DNA from: Chloroflexota bacterium
GTDB taxonomy: Bacteria; Chloroflexota; Limnocylindria; Limnocylindrales; CSP1-4
Assembly: GCA_003171065.1 (NCBI GenBank)
Contig: PMXQ01000148.1
Span: 1-39,437, forward strand
DNA: 39,437 nt
Reading direction: 5' to 3'
Of the stretch, positions 7,794 to 14,907 are shown piece after piece. The notes below the pieces were generated by a model. The model was not told where the DNA came from, searched no databases, and worked only from the letters and a program-made list of their open reading frames with translations. Made by a program: the position numbers and the translations under genes. Each line of letters opens with the position of its first letter. Positions within the stretch are counted from its first letter, which is position 1.

Positions 7794-8270
7794 GTGGGCG
7801 AAGAGAAGACCGTCGCCCAAAACCGAAGAGCCCGCCACGAATACTCAATCGAGGATTCGTTCGAGGCCGGCATCGCCCTGACCGGGACCGAGATCAAGTC
7901 GGTTCGGGCCGGCAAGGTGAGCCTGGCCCAGTCATACGCGCGCATCGAGAACGGCGAGGCCTGGCTGGTCGGCGCCAACATCTCGCCCTGGGACACGGGC
8001 AACCGCTACAACCACGACCCCAAGCGGAACCGCAAGCTGCTGGTTCACCGCGACCAGATCGTGGCCTTGCTCTTCAAGACGAAGTCGAAGGGGCTGACGC
8101 TGGTCCCACTCAAGATGTACATCACCGGGCGCGGCCGGGCCAAGCTGGAGATCGGCCTGGCCCGCGGCAAGCAGCTCCACGATCGCCGCCGCGATATCGC
8201 CGAGCGCGACTCCCGCCGCGAAGTGGAGCGGGCCATGGCCGACGCCGACCGCGGCCGCGACCAGCGCTGA
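7794..8270 (+). CDS. smpB: SsrA-binding protein SmpB
   Basis: Binds tmRNA and brings it to stalled ribosomes in trans-translation. With GTG 7794 as start (AGGAG at 7783-7787, good spacing) the protein is 158 residues, the normal family size. Family motifs: N-terminal NRRARHEYSIEDSFEAGIALTG, then SVRAGKVSLAQSYA, WLVGANISPW, the NHDPKRNRKLLVHR helix and the basic C-terminal tail LARGKQLHDRRRDIAERD that enters the mRNA channel. In-frame ATGs at 7638 and 7755 would add residues with no family match and would cover the hairpin. The partner RNA is encoded about 2.6 kb downstream on the same strand. Confidence 0.93.
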   Translation: MGEEKTVAQNRRARHEYSIEDSFEAGIALTGTEIKSVRAGKVSLAQSYARIENGEAWLVGANISPWDTGNRYNHDPKRNRKLLVHRDQIVALLFKTKSKGLTLVPLKMYITGRGRAKLEIGLARGKQLHDRRRDIAERDSRREVERAMADADRGRDQR

Positions 8271-8325
8271 CGGCGTTGACGGCGCTGACGGCGCGGCGCA
8301 TGTGCGCCAGGCAACAGGAGAATCG

Positions 8326-8814
8326 ATGGAGACAGAGACGCCGCACATCACGGGTAGCTATCAGACGTCGATACGCGAGTACATGAGCCACGCCCCGGCC
8401 CTCAACCGGGGGACCAAGTTCTCCATCGGGTTCGGCGTCCTGGCTCTGGCCCTGGCCGTCCTGAGTCTGCCCTACGTGGTTCCGTTCGCCGTCGAGCTGG
8501 CGCTGGCCATCGCCTTGCTGTCCGGCTACTACGCCGTGCCCTTCACCTGGCTGAGCCTCCGGTCCAGAAGAGAGCAGGTGGAGCAGACCGTCGAGATGTT
8601 CGCCGACGATGACGGCCTCCACTTCATTCAGGGGGTCAGGGAGGTCGACGCCCCATGGGAGGAAATCAACCGGCTCCGTGAGAACCGGGACTGCTTCTTC
8701 GTGATGGCGCACCATTCCAGGGTCTACATCCTGCCCAAGCGCGCGTTCGACTCAACCGGGCTCGAAGCCTTTCGGCAGCTGGCCGCTTCCAGGACCAGGC
8801 TCGAGCGCGGCTGA
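8326..8814 (+). CDS. YcxB-like small membrane protein
   Basis: 162 residues from ATG 8326, chosen for the AGGAG at 8317-8321. Two adjacent membrane segments (about residues 32-72) are followed by a soluble C-terminal domain of YcxB type: VEMFADDDGLHFIQGVREVDAPWEEINRLRENRDCFFVMAHHSRVYILPKRAF. In this family the domain resembles a small PH-like fold (WxxI..v.e....f.l......~ilPkr.f); function unknown. The 55 bases between smpB and this gene contain a triple GGCG(T/C)TGAC direct repeat. The stop is 74 bases ahead of the sigma factor start. Confidence 0.75.
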   Translation: METETPHITGSYQTSIREYMSHAPALNRGTKFSIGFGVLALALAVLSLPYVVPFAVELALAIALLSGYYAVPFTWLSLRSRREQVEQTVEMFADDDGLHFIQGVREVDAPWEEINRLRENRDCFFVMAHHSRVYILPKRAFDSTGLEAFRQLAASRTRLERG

Positions 8815-8849
8815 CCCGGAGGGGAGTTTCGTTCGGGATCGGCCGACGG

Positions 8850-8876
8850 GGAACGAATCGCCACCCTCGCTGCGTC
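8850..8876 (+). promoter_or_regulatory. Possible ECF-type promoter before the sigma factor gene
   Basis: GGAAC (8850-8854) and CGTC (8873-8876) separated by 18 bases resemble the -35/-10 pattern of ECF sigma factors and would allow autoregulation. The predicted start would be almost at the ATG, and short motifs like these occur by chance, so support is weak. Confidence 0.2.
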
Positions 8877-8888
8877 ATCATCCCCGAG

Positions 8889-9491
8889 ATGGCTACCCGT
8901 CACGATCTCGTCATCGCAGCCAGAGCCGGAGACGGCGACGCATTCATGGACCTCGTCCGGCTGGAGACGCCCGATGCGTTCCGGTTGAGCCTGGCCATCC
9001 TGCGGCACCACTTCGACGCGGAAGACGCACTCCAGGAAGCATTCACGCGAGCCTGGCGCGAGTTGCCGGGGCTGCGGGACCCAGAGCTCTGGCCAGCCTG
9101 GTTCCGCCGGATCATCGTCTCCTCCGCCATCGACACGGGTCGGCGGAAGAAGGCGCGCCGGATCGTGCCGCTCGGCTACCACGAGCCGCCGCCCACGGCG
9201 GACGGCTCGGCAGGTCTGGCGGCGCGCGACGAGGTCACGCGGGCGATGGGCCATCTCGACGCCAAGGATCGAGCGCTGCTGGCGCTCCGCTTCGGTCACG
9301 ATCTCGAGCTGCCCGACGTGGCGTCCGCGCTCGGCGTCCCTCTAGGGACCGCCAAGTCACGGCTCCACCGCGCCCTGGGTCGCATGCGCAAGGAATTGGA
9401 GAGCGTCGATGAGCTCCAACGACATCGAGGATCTTCTTCGGGAGAGACTGAGTACCGGGTCAAGCCGGCCCCTACCGAGCCCGGGCTTTGA
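8889..9491 (+). CDS. ECF-type RNA polymerase sigma-70 factor
   Basis: 200 residues, two-domain ECF sigma. Region 2 reads HHFDAEDALQEAFTRAWRELPGLRDPELWPAWFRRIIVSSAIDTGRRKKAR (core binding and -10 recognition); region 4 reads ALLALRFGHDLELPDVASALGVPLGTAKSRLHRALGRMRKEL with a clear helix-turn-helix for -35 recognition. Regions 1 and 3 are absent, as in ECF factors. The last 28 residues after RMRKELES are read from DNA that also encodes the start of the next gene in another frame (83-base overlap), a strong sign of coupled translation. The partner encoded downstream is the obvious candidate regulator. Confidence 0.92.
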   Translation: MATRHDLVIAARAGDGDAFMDLVRLETPDAFRLSLAILRHHFDAEDALQEAFTRAWRELPGLRDPELWPAWFRRIIVSSAIDTGRRKKARRIVPLGYHEPPPTADGSAGLAARDEVTRAMGHLDAKDRALLALRFGHDLELPDVASALGVPLGTAKSRLHRALGRMRKELESVDELQRHRGSSSGETEYRVKPAPTEPGL

Positions 9492-10713
9492 GGACCGGGT
9501 CCGGCGATCGCTGACCCCGCGCGGCGCCCGGAGCCGGCGGCGAGCCCACATGCTCGGGGCAATGGTGGCGATGGCGGCCGCCCTCGCCCTGGCGGTGGTC
9601 GTGCTGCCCTCGGTGATCGCCCCCCGTTCGGGCGTAGGTCCCGGCGGCGGGGAGGCGAGTCCACTGGTGACCGGCGAGCCGACCCGTGAGCCAACAGTCG
9701 CGCCCACGGCGACGCCCACGCCCGTACCGCTCGCCCACGCTCAGAAGTGGTTCCTCTCGTTCGATTACCCGGCGAACTGGACACTGACCGACCGGGACAC
9801 CTTCGCCGCCGACAACGGCCTGAGCTCTGCCTCGGCTACCGACGGAAATCCATTGGTGTTTGGGTTCGTCGGCAACGTAGCTGCCAGCGAAGAATGCGCC
9901 GGGAGTACGGGCGGGGGCATTTACACGTGCACGACCAACTGGGCGCTCGCGGAGGGGTCCGTCGCCATTCGGTTCGAGATAGCACCGCGCACGAGTGGCT
10001 CGATTCGGCCGACCTCCATATGGACGGCCAGGCAGGCGGTCAATGGGACCGAAATCCCCGGAGCCGAGGCGCTCACCATTGACGGGCTCCCGGCCCGCTT
10101 TGCCAGGAGCACGTCCGACGTCATCCCCTACAGCACCGAGACAGTCCCGGGCGCAACTGAAGTCCTCTGGTGGGGGCTCCCCAGCCAGCAGCAGTACTCA
10201 TTCGGGTACAGCATCGTGGCCGGCATCAGGGGCCCGAACGACGCCGAATTGGAGGCTCAGGCAGAGGCTCTCGTGGCCGGCATTCATTTCGTCCCGGAGC
10301 CGGTGATGCTGCCGACCGACCCTGCCGCTCTCGCCCAGGCTCGCCAGTCGGCGCTGCTGGCCTTCTTTGCCGATCAGGCGAGCTCCGCCAACGCGGAACA
10401 CGTGCACGCATACGACTGCTTCCCGCGGACCCCGGGGGCCAGCAACCAGACGACGATCATCCAGACGCTGAACGGCTCCGCCCCCATGACGCAGCCACTC
10501 CCAGTGACGTGCCAGACAATGTCGTCGGATCCCAATTCGATGCAGGGCTGGACCGTCACGCTCAAGCAAACATGGCTCGCAGGCAGGGGCTACCCGGCCG
10601 CCGAACTCACCGTCGTCTGCTACACGAGGGGCGACGGCGGCACATGGGGTTGCTCATTCAGCCCGATCAGCATCGTCTACCCGCACGTGGGGAAGTCCAA
10701 GTACGCGGGCTGA
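9409..10713 (+). CDS. Membrane protein, probable anti-sigma factor with large exterior domain
   Basis: 434 residues. A short cytoplasmic N-terminus (1-46, starting SSNDIEDLLRERL), one membrane helix (about 48-70), a Pro/Thr linker and an external domain of about 330 residues with pairs of cysteines. I call it an anti-sigma factor from context only: it starts inside the ECF sigma gene, has a short cytoplasmic helix-forming segment and a single anchor. The HxxxCxxC zinc motif of ZAS-type anti-sigma factors is absent. The external part (VPLAHAQKWFLSFDYPANWTL... resembles the PsbP/ fibronectin-like 'SFDYPANW' segment seen in many secreted domains of high-GC bacteria) may sense an envelope signal. 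Confidence 0.7.
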   Translation: MSSNDIEDLLRERLSTGSSRPLPSPGFEDRVRRSLTPRGARSRRRAHMLGAMVAMAAALALAVVVLPSVIAPRSGVGPGGGEASPLVTGEPTREPTVAPTATPTPVPLAHAQKWFLSFDYPANWTLTDRDTFAADNGLSSASATDGNPLVFGFVGNVAASEECAGSTGGGIYTCTTNWALAEGSVAIRFEIAPRTSGSIRPTSIWTARQAVNGTEIPGAEALTIDGLPARFARSTSDVIPYSTETVPGATEVLWWGLPSQQQYSFGYSIVAGIRGPNDAELEAQAEALVAGIHFVPEPVMLPTDPAALAQARQSALLAFFADQASSANAEHVHAYDCFPRTPGASNQTTIIQTLNGSAPMTQPLPVTCQTMSSDPNSMQGWTVTLKQTWLAGRGYPAAELTVVCYTRGDGGTWGCSFSPISIVYPHVGKSKYAG

Positions 10714-10794
10714 CCGCCATCGGGGCGGCCGCGAGCCGCCACCCGTCGCAGCCGAATTCGGGCGGCGCCCCAGCGCGACGCCGTCCGGCCTGGG

Positions 10795-10822
10795 TTGACC
10801 TGCGCCGGCGGCGCGGTACAAT
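10795..10822 (+). promoter_or_regulatory. Promoter of ssrA
   Basis: TTGACC (10795-10800), 16-base spacer, TACAAT (10817-10822). Predicted transcription start near 10829 leaves a leader of about 23 bases before the mature tmRNA 5' end, to be removed by RNase P. Confidence 0.7.
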
Positions 10823-10851
10823 CCGCGGGCGCTGGTAGCAGCGGCACCTGT

Positions 10852-11221
10852 GGGGATGCGTGGTTTCGACAGGGGCCGGTTACCGGAGAACGCGAGCCGA
10901 GGTGCCGTCAGGCCTCGTTAAACAGGCGGCAAACGAAGTAACTGGCAACAACCAGTCTGCTTTCGCCCTCGCTGCTTAGGCAGTAAGGTGAACGTGGAAG
11001 CAGCCTCACCTCCGTGGGCTGTGGAAGCGTCATTGAGCGGAGGTGCGATTCCGGGTAGCGTCGCGTAGCCGGATTCAAAGCCCGCAAGGGAACGTGACTG
11101 GAGCGCTCGGCAGGCTGCCGATGGTCGGCCGGGCGATCGACGACAAATCATCGGACACGCTCGTAGTGGTCTCCGGCGAAGGTTTCTGGACGGGGAGTTC
11201 GACTCTCCCCCATCTCCACCA
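10852..11221 (+). ncRNA. ssrA: Transfer-messenger RNA
   Basis: tmRNA frees ribosomes stalled on broken mRNA and adds a degradation tag. The 5' end GGGGATGCGTGGTTTCGACA is the family signature; the 3' end GAGTTCGACTCTCCCCCATCTCCACCA supplies the T-arm and an encoded CCA. The acceptor stem pairs GGGGATG with CATCTCC (one G-U). The resume codon is GCA at 10929 and the tag ORF reads ANEVTGNNQSAFALAA, ending at TAG 10977-10979; the ALAA end is the ClpXP/ClpAP degron. Length is about 370 nt. It is single-piece, not permuted. Confidence 0.97.
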
Positions 11222-11273
11222 TTTCTTTGCCCGCGACCGTGGGGCTTCCAGCCGACCGCCGGACACCGAAACG

Positions 11274-11308
11274 CCAGGCCACGGACGGGACCGGGCCTGG
11301 GGTCCGTG
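11274..11308 (+). terminator. Possible ssrA terminator region
   Basis: Two mutually exclusive hairpins: CCAGGCC/GGCCTGG (11274-11280 with 11294-11300) and CACGGAC/GTCCGTG (11280-11286 with 11302-11308). No T-run. It lies between convergent transcripts (ssrA and the minus-strand gene at 11417). Confidence 0.3.
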
Positions 11309-11416
11309 ACGTCGGGCGGTCGATCGCTCGACGGGTAGGGGCTGCGCGCCCATGGGCACGCCCGAGGACACGCCCGAAACTGCGCTCGAAGACGAGCCTC
11401 TCGCCCTGCTGCGGTG

Positions 11417-11926
11417 TTACTTGACGAGAGTCTTGGCGACCTCCGGGTCGAGGTTGGCGAGGTAGCGCTCGGCGCGCTGCTGCACGATGTCCTTGGCCGC
11501 CTCCGCAGCCGCTCGCTCCTTGTTCGCGATGACTACGCCCTGCAATCCGAGGGCTATGCCGAAGAAGGCGCCGCCCAGGCCGGCGATCGCGATCACGATC
11601 ATGCCCAGGAAGGCTGTCGGGTCGGTAAGACTCTTGATGTTAATCAAGATCAGCCACAGCGCGATCAGAATCGTCGCGAAACCGGCGACCACGACGATCA
11701 GGCCGTAAACGACCGCCAGGTATTCGCGAGGAGCGGGCGCAACCGGCGCAGCGGGAGTGGCCACCACTGTGGCCGGGACCATGACCGAGTTACCGGAGAG
11801 GCTGGGAGCGGGAGCGGCTACCGGAGCCATGGGCGTGGCTGCGGGAGCGGCGCTGGCGGCGGCAGTGCGCCGTCGGGTGCCACGGCCGGTGGTGGAACGG
11901 CCCGTGGTGGGTGCGGGACCTGCCAT
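11417..11926 (-). CDS. Small two-helix membrane protein with Ala/Pro-rich N-terminus
   Basis: 169 residues from ATG 11926, supported by GGAGGTG a few bases upstream on this strand; a longer frame upstream has no ribosome site. The first 75 residues are low-complexity Ala/Pro/Thr/Arg. Two membrane helices follow (EYLAVVYGLIVVVAGFATILIALWLILI and FLGMIVIAIAGLGGAFFGIALGLQGVVI) with a short polar hairpin NIKSLTDPTA, then a charged helix (NKERAAAEAAKDIVQQRAERYLANLDPEVAKTLVK). I do not recognise the family. Confidence 0.65.
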   Translation of the reverse strand: MAGPAPTTGRSTTGRGTRRRTAAASAAPAATPMAPVAAPAPSLSGNSVMVPATVVATPAAPVAPAPREYLAVVYGLIVVVAGFATILIALWLILINIKSLTDPTAFLGMIVIAIAGLGGAFFGIALGLQGVVIANKERAAAEAAKDIVQQRAERYLANLDPEVAKTLVK

Positions 11927-12249
11927 TTGTTTCACCTCCCCCGCCGGCGAAGCGGTCCATCCCCGGGCCGGGGCTGGTTTCAGCAGTGACCGGCGTAGGG
12001 CGAGTATGGTCTGGTCGCCCGCCGGGATCAAACCCTTGTGTGTTAAGTTCGGGTTGTCAATCCACGCCGTTAAGCCACCCGATCGATCGGCCGAATCCAT
12101 GCTCGGATCGGGCCGGGCTGGAGCGTGAAGGCACCGCTATCCCATCGATTCGGGGGCTATACGGCATCTGGCGGACCCCCCAATCGCTGCGCCCTGCTAA
12201 TCTTGGCGAGCAGGGAGTCGAATCTGCTCTTCCACTGCCGGAAGTGGTG
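11927..12249. other. Intergenic region between divergent genes
   Basis: 323 bases between the small membrane protein (minus) and the J-domain gene (plus). It holds a candidate minus-strand promoter at 12003-12031. TAATCT near 12197 could be a -10 for the J-domain gene. No RNA gene or repeat is visible. Confidence 0.5.
12003..12031 (-). promoter_or_regulatory. Candidate promoter for the small membrane protein
   Basis: On the minus strand: TTGATC (12031-12026), 17-base spacer, CATACT (12008-12003). About 77 bases upstream of the ATG at 11926. Confidence 0.35.
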
Positions 12250-12588
12250 ATGACCTCAACCCTGGCGCTGTCTACGCTCGATCACTATCGGACGTTCGGA
12301 CTCGATCCCTCGGCCGGATTCGAGGCTGTTCAGGGCGCCTACCGAATCCTCGTCCGCCATCTCCACCCGGACGTCAACCCCGCCACGAGCGACGCGATGA
12401 GCCGGGCGAACGTCGCCTTCGAGGCGTTACGGTCGACCGAACAGCCCACTTTCACAGCCGACTTCACGCTCGATCCCACGCCCGTGCTGCGCCGGGCTCT
12501 TTCGGGCTCGGATCCGCTGTCGCGTTACCGCGAGGCGGCTTCGACATCGGTCAGCCAGCTCGGCCAGCTGGTCGATGTCTTCGCCTGA
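12250..12588 (+). CDS. Short J-domain (DnaJ-like) protein
   Basis: 112 residues from ATG 12250. Residues 8-65 form a J-domain: LDHYRTFGLDPSAGFEAVQGAYRILVRHLHPDVNPATSDAMSRANVAFEAL, with the HPD tripeptide that stimulates DnaK ATPase activity. There is no Gly/Phe region, zinc finger or client-binding domain, so it is a class-C-like co-chaperone with an unknown client. The C-terminal 45 residues have no recognised fold. It overlaps the DUF998 gene by 14 bases, so the two are probably co-translated; recruitment of DnaK near that membrane protein is possible but speculative. Confidence 0.8.
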   Translation: MTSTLALSTLDHYRTFGLDPSAGFEAVQGAYRILVRHLHPDVNPATSDAMSRANVAFEALRSTEQPTFTADFTLDPTPVLRRALSGSDPLSRYREAASTSVSQLGQLVDVFA

Positions 12589-13297
12589 AACGAGGGGCGG
12601 GGGAGCGGACAAGGCGGCCCGGGCCGCAGGCGGACGTAGCGATCCCTTCGACGTGTCGCCGCGCACCGCGGGAGTTCTGGGCCTGGGCGCCTCGGCGGTG
12701 ATCCTGCTCGGCGCGCTCGTCACGGCAATCCCCTACGTCGGGTACGCGGGCGAGGGTTACTCACCGCTCAACCACTTCATCTCCGAGCTGGGCGAGACGG
12801 GTCGGTCGCAGCTGGCTCCCGTATTCAACGCCGGGATCGTGCTAGGCGGCATCGGCCTGGGCCTGTTCCTGCTGCTCCTGTCGCGTCGCCTGACGGGCCG
12901 CTACCGGCCCGCGCTCATGCTGGCGGGAAGCGTGGCCGGCACCTCCGGTACGCTCGTCGGCATCTTCCCGATGGACACCCACGCCGTTCATCGCCTGGTT
13001 TCGGGCGTCTTCTTCTGCACCGGCTGGATCGTGGTAGCCGTCTTCAGCGTCTGGCTCGCCCGGCACCGGCGGTCGGGCTTCCCTCGCTGGCTCCTTGTCC
13101 CGGGTGCGATTTCGGTCGCGATCTTCTTCGCCTTCCTGGCGGTCTATTCGACTTACCGACCGATCGACCCGGACGCCCACATCGTCGAGCGCGGCGCCGT
13201 GTGGACGGTACCGCTGCTCGAATGGGCGTCGCTGCTGAGCCTGCTGGCCTGGTTCGTTTGCGTCTCGCTCGTCCTGGTACGCCAGAGGGCCGATTAG
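12575..13297 (+). CDS. DUF998 family integral membrane protein
   Basis: 240 residues. After a Gly/Arg-rich cytoplasmic N-terminus there are about six membrane helices. The family signature is the conserved loop after helix 1, YSPLNHFISELGETG, followed by the NAGIVLGGIGLGLFLL helix and the external GIFPMDTHAVHRLVSGVFF segment. Function is unknown; no enzymatic motif is visible. Its start lies inside the J-domain gene. It ends 230 bases before the MFS gene; that gap shows no ORF. Confidence 0.8.
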   Translation: MSSPETRGGGADKAARAAGGRSDPFDVSPRTAGVLGLGASAVILLGALVTAIPYVGYAGEGYSPLNHFISELGETGRSQLAPVFNAGIVLGGIGLGLFLLLLSRRLTGRYRPALMLAGSVAGTSGTLVGIFPMDTHAVHRLVSGVFFCTGWIVVAVFSVWLARHRRSGFPRWLLVPGAISVAIFFAFLAVYSTYRPIDPDAHIVERGAVWTVPLLEWASLLSLLAWFVCVSLVLVRQRAD

Positions 13298-13430
13298 CAG
13301 ACCCTCAGTGGAGCAACTCGCCGGCGGGTGTCAGGCGCAGCCCACATCGAGGAGATCGAAAGCGACCCTGCCGGCCTGCCCCGCGCCGCGTGGAGTCTCG
13401 TTCCTCTTGACCCGCTGCTCAAGCCCGCCC

Positions 13431-13446
13431 CCGCTGTCCCCAGCGG
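13431..13446 (+). terminator. Short hairpin after the DUF998 gene
   Basis: CCGCTG-TCCC-CAGCGG, a perfect six-base stem without a T-run. Weak candidate for a terminator. Confidence 0.2.
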
Positions 13447-13514
13447 CAAATCGTCGGGGGCGAGTCTTCAGACGCTCAGCCCCACCGCGTCGTGTCGGCT
13501 CGGCTGGGCTCGCC

Positions 13515-13520
13515 TATCCT
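13515..13520 (+). promoter_or_regulatory. Candidate -10 element of a leaderless MFS transcript
   Basis: TATCCT seven bases before ATG 13528 and no SD. The -35 is not evident. Confidence 0.3.
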
Positions 13521-13527
13521 TCGCGCC

Positions 13528-14856
13528 ATGTCCCTGAAGCGTTCCACCCGACGCGAGCGACTGCGCGGCCTGCTGGTCGATCTTGAGCCGGTCAGGCGCG
13601 ACCGCGACTTCCGGATGATCTGGCTGGGCCAGCTCGTGAGCGGCGTCGGCCGGCAGGTCACCGTCGTCGTCCTGCCGCTCGAGCTGTGGAATCTGACGAA
13701 GAACCCCCTAGCGATCGGCCTCCTGGCGATCATCCAGCTCCTTCCGATTCTCGTCTTCGCCCTGGGCGGCGGCGCTGTCGCCGACGCCGTCGACCGGCGC
13801 AAGCTGCTGTTCGTCACTCAGGTGTGCCTGGCAGCGACCAGCGCCATGCTGGCCTTCCTGGCGTTCCTGCCCGCCCCGCCGCTGTGGGGCTTCTACGCTG
13901 TCGCCTTCGTGGCGGCCGGGATCGGCGCCGTGGACCAGCCCACGCGCTCGTCCGCGATCCCGAGGCTCGTCCCCCGAGAGCGGCTCCAGGCCGCGATTGC
14001 CGTCAACTCGCTCAGCGCCCAGACCGTTTCCGTCGTGGGGCCGGTCTTCGGCGGCATCCTCGTAGCGCTGGCCGGAGCGGCCTGGGCTTTCTCCTTCGAC
14101 GTGGCCACGTTCATGGCCTCGATCGTGGCGGTTCTGCTGATCGCCCCGATCCCACCTCACCCCGAAGCCCCACGCCCGAGTCTCCGCTCCGTTGCCGAGG
14201 GGCTCCGCTTCGCCCGGTCACACAAGGTCGTGCTGGCCACCTTCGTGATCGACCTCGACGCGATGATCTTCGGCATGCCGAGCTCGCTCTTCCCGCAACT
14301 TGCCCTGACGGTCTTCAACGTCGGCACGGCGGGTTACGGGCTGCTGACCGCGGCGCCGGCGCTGGGCGCGCTCGTGGGCTCGGCGCTGACCGGCTGGACG
14401 AGCCACGCTCACCACCCCGGGCGAGGAGTGGCGGTGTCCGTGGCCGGCTGGGGCGCCGCGATCGTCGCCTTCGGCCTCCTGGCGGCGAGCTTTCCGCTGG
14501 CGCTCCTGTGCCTGGCCGTGGCAGGCGGCGCGGACGTCATCAGCGCGGTGTTGCGCTCCTCGATCGTCCAGCTCGAGACGCCGGACCCGCTGCGCGGCCG
14601 CCTGATGTCGATCCACACGCTGGTGGTCACGAGCGGTCCGCGCCTGGGTGACGCGGAGGCGGCGGCCGTGGCCGCAATCGCCGGGCCGCAGTTCTCGGTG
14701 GTCTCCGGCGGCGTCCTCTGCCTGGTCGGCCTGGCCGCGGTCCTGCGGCTCTTCCCGCAGCTGTTGGGCTACGAGGTGGGACGCGGCGATCGCGCCCCGG
14801 CCACCGCCGGGCCTGCGGCCGCCGGGTCCACGGCCGCCGAGGCCGCGCCCGAATAG
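13528..14856 (+). CDS. MFS transporter, EntS/Bcr-like efflux type
   Basis: 442 residues from ATG 13528; the in-frame GTG at 13492 is an alternative. About 11-12 hydrophobic helices. The N-terminal segment DRDFRMIWLGQLVSGVGRQVTVVVLPLELWNLTKNPLAIGLLAIIQLLP and the loop GGAVADAVDRRKLLFVTQ (MFS motif A, G-x3-D-x3-R/K) match the DHA3/enterobactin-exporter group (MFS_3). The mid-protein IGAVDQPTRSSAIPRLVPRERLQAAIAVNS motif is also typical. Export of a small molecule or siderophore is likely, but the substrate cannot be deduced. A strong hairpin follows immediately. Confidence 0.88.
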   Translation: MSLKRSTRRERLRGLLVDLEPVRRDRDFRMIWLGQLVSGVGRQVTVVVLPLELWNLTKNPLAIGLLAIIQLLPILVFALGGGAVADAVDRRKLLFVTQVCLAATSAMLAFLAFLPAPPLWGFYAVAFVAAGIGAVDQPTRSSAIPRLVPRERLQAAIAVNSLSAQTVSVVGPVFGGILVALAGAAWAFSFDVATFMASIVAVLLIAPIPPHPEAPRPSLRSVAEGLRFARSHKVVLATFVIDLDAMIFGMPSSLFPQLALTVFNVGTAGYGLLTAAPALGALVGSALTGWTSHAHHPGRGVAVSVAGWGAAIVAFGLLAASFPLALLCLAVAGGADVISAVLRSSIVQLETPDPLRGRLMSIHTLVVTSGPRLGDAEAAAVAAIAGPQFSVVSGGVLCLVGLAAVLRLFPQLLGYEVGRGDRAPATAGPAAAGSTAAEAAPE

Positions 14857-14885
14857 AAGAGCCGGCGCTGGTCGCGCCGGCTCTT
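14857..14885. terminator. Bidirectional terminator hairpin between convergent genes
   Basis: AAGAGCCGGCGC / GCGCCGGCTCTT, a perfect 12-base inverted repeat around TGGTC. It begins on the base after the MFS stop and lies 23 bases past the end of the convergent VanW gene, so it can serve both; A and T ends of the stem supply short U/A runs. Confidence 0.75.
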
Positions 14886-14907
14886 GCCGGGTCTGAGTGA
14901 GGACCGC

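Noticed and set aside
9409-10713. Classical zinc-binding anti-sigma factor
   Set aside because: The HxxxCxxC motif is absent, so the anti-sigma role rests on gene context only.
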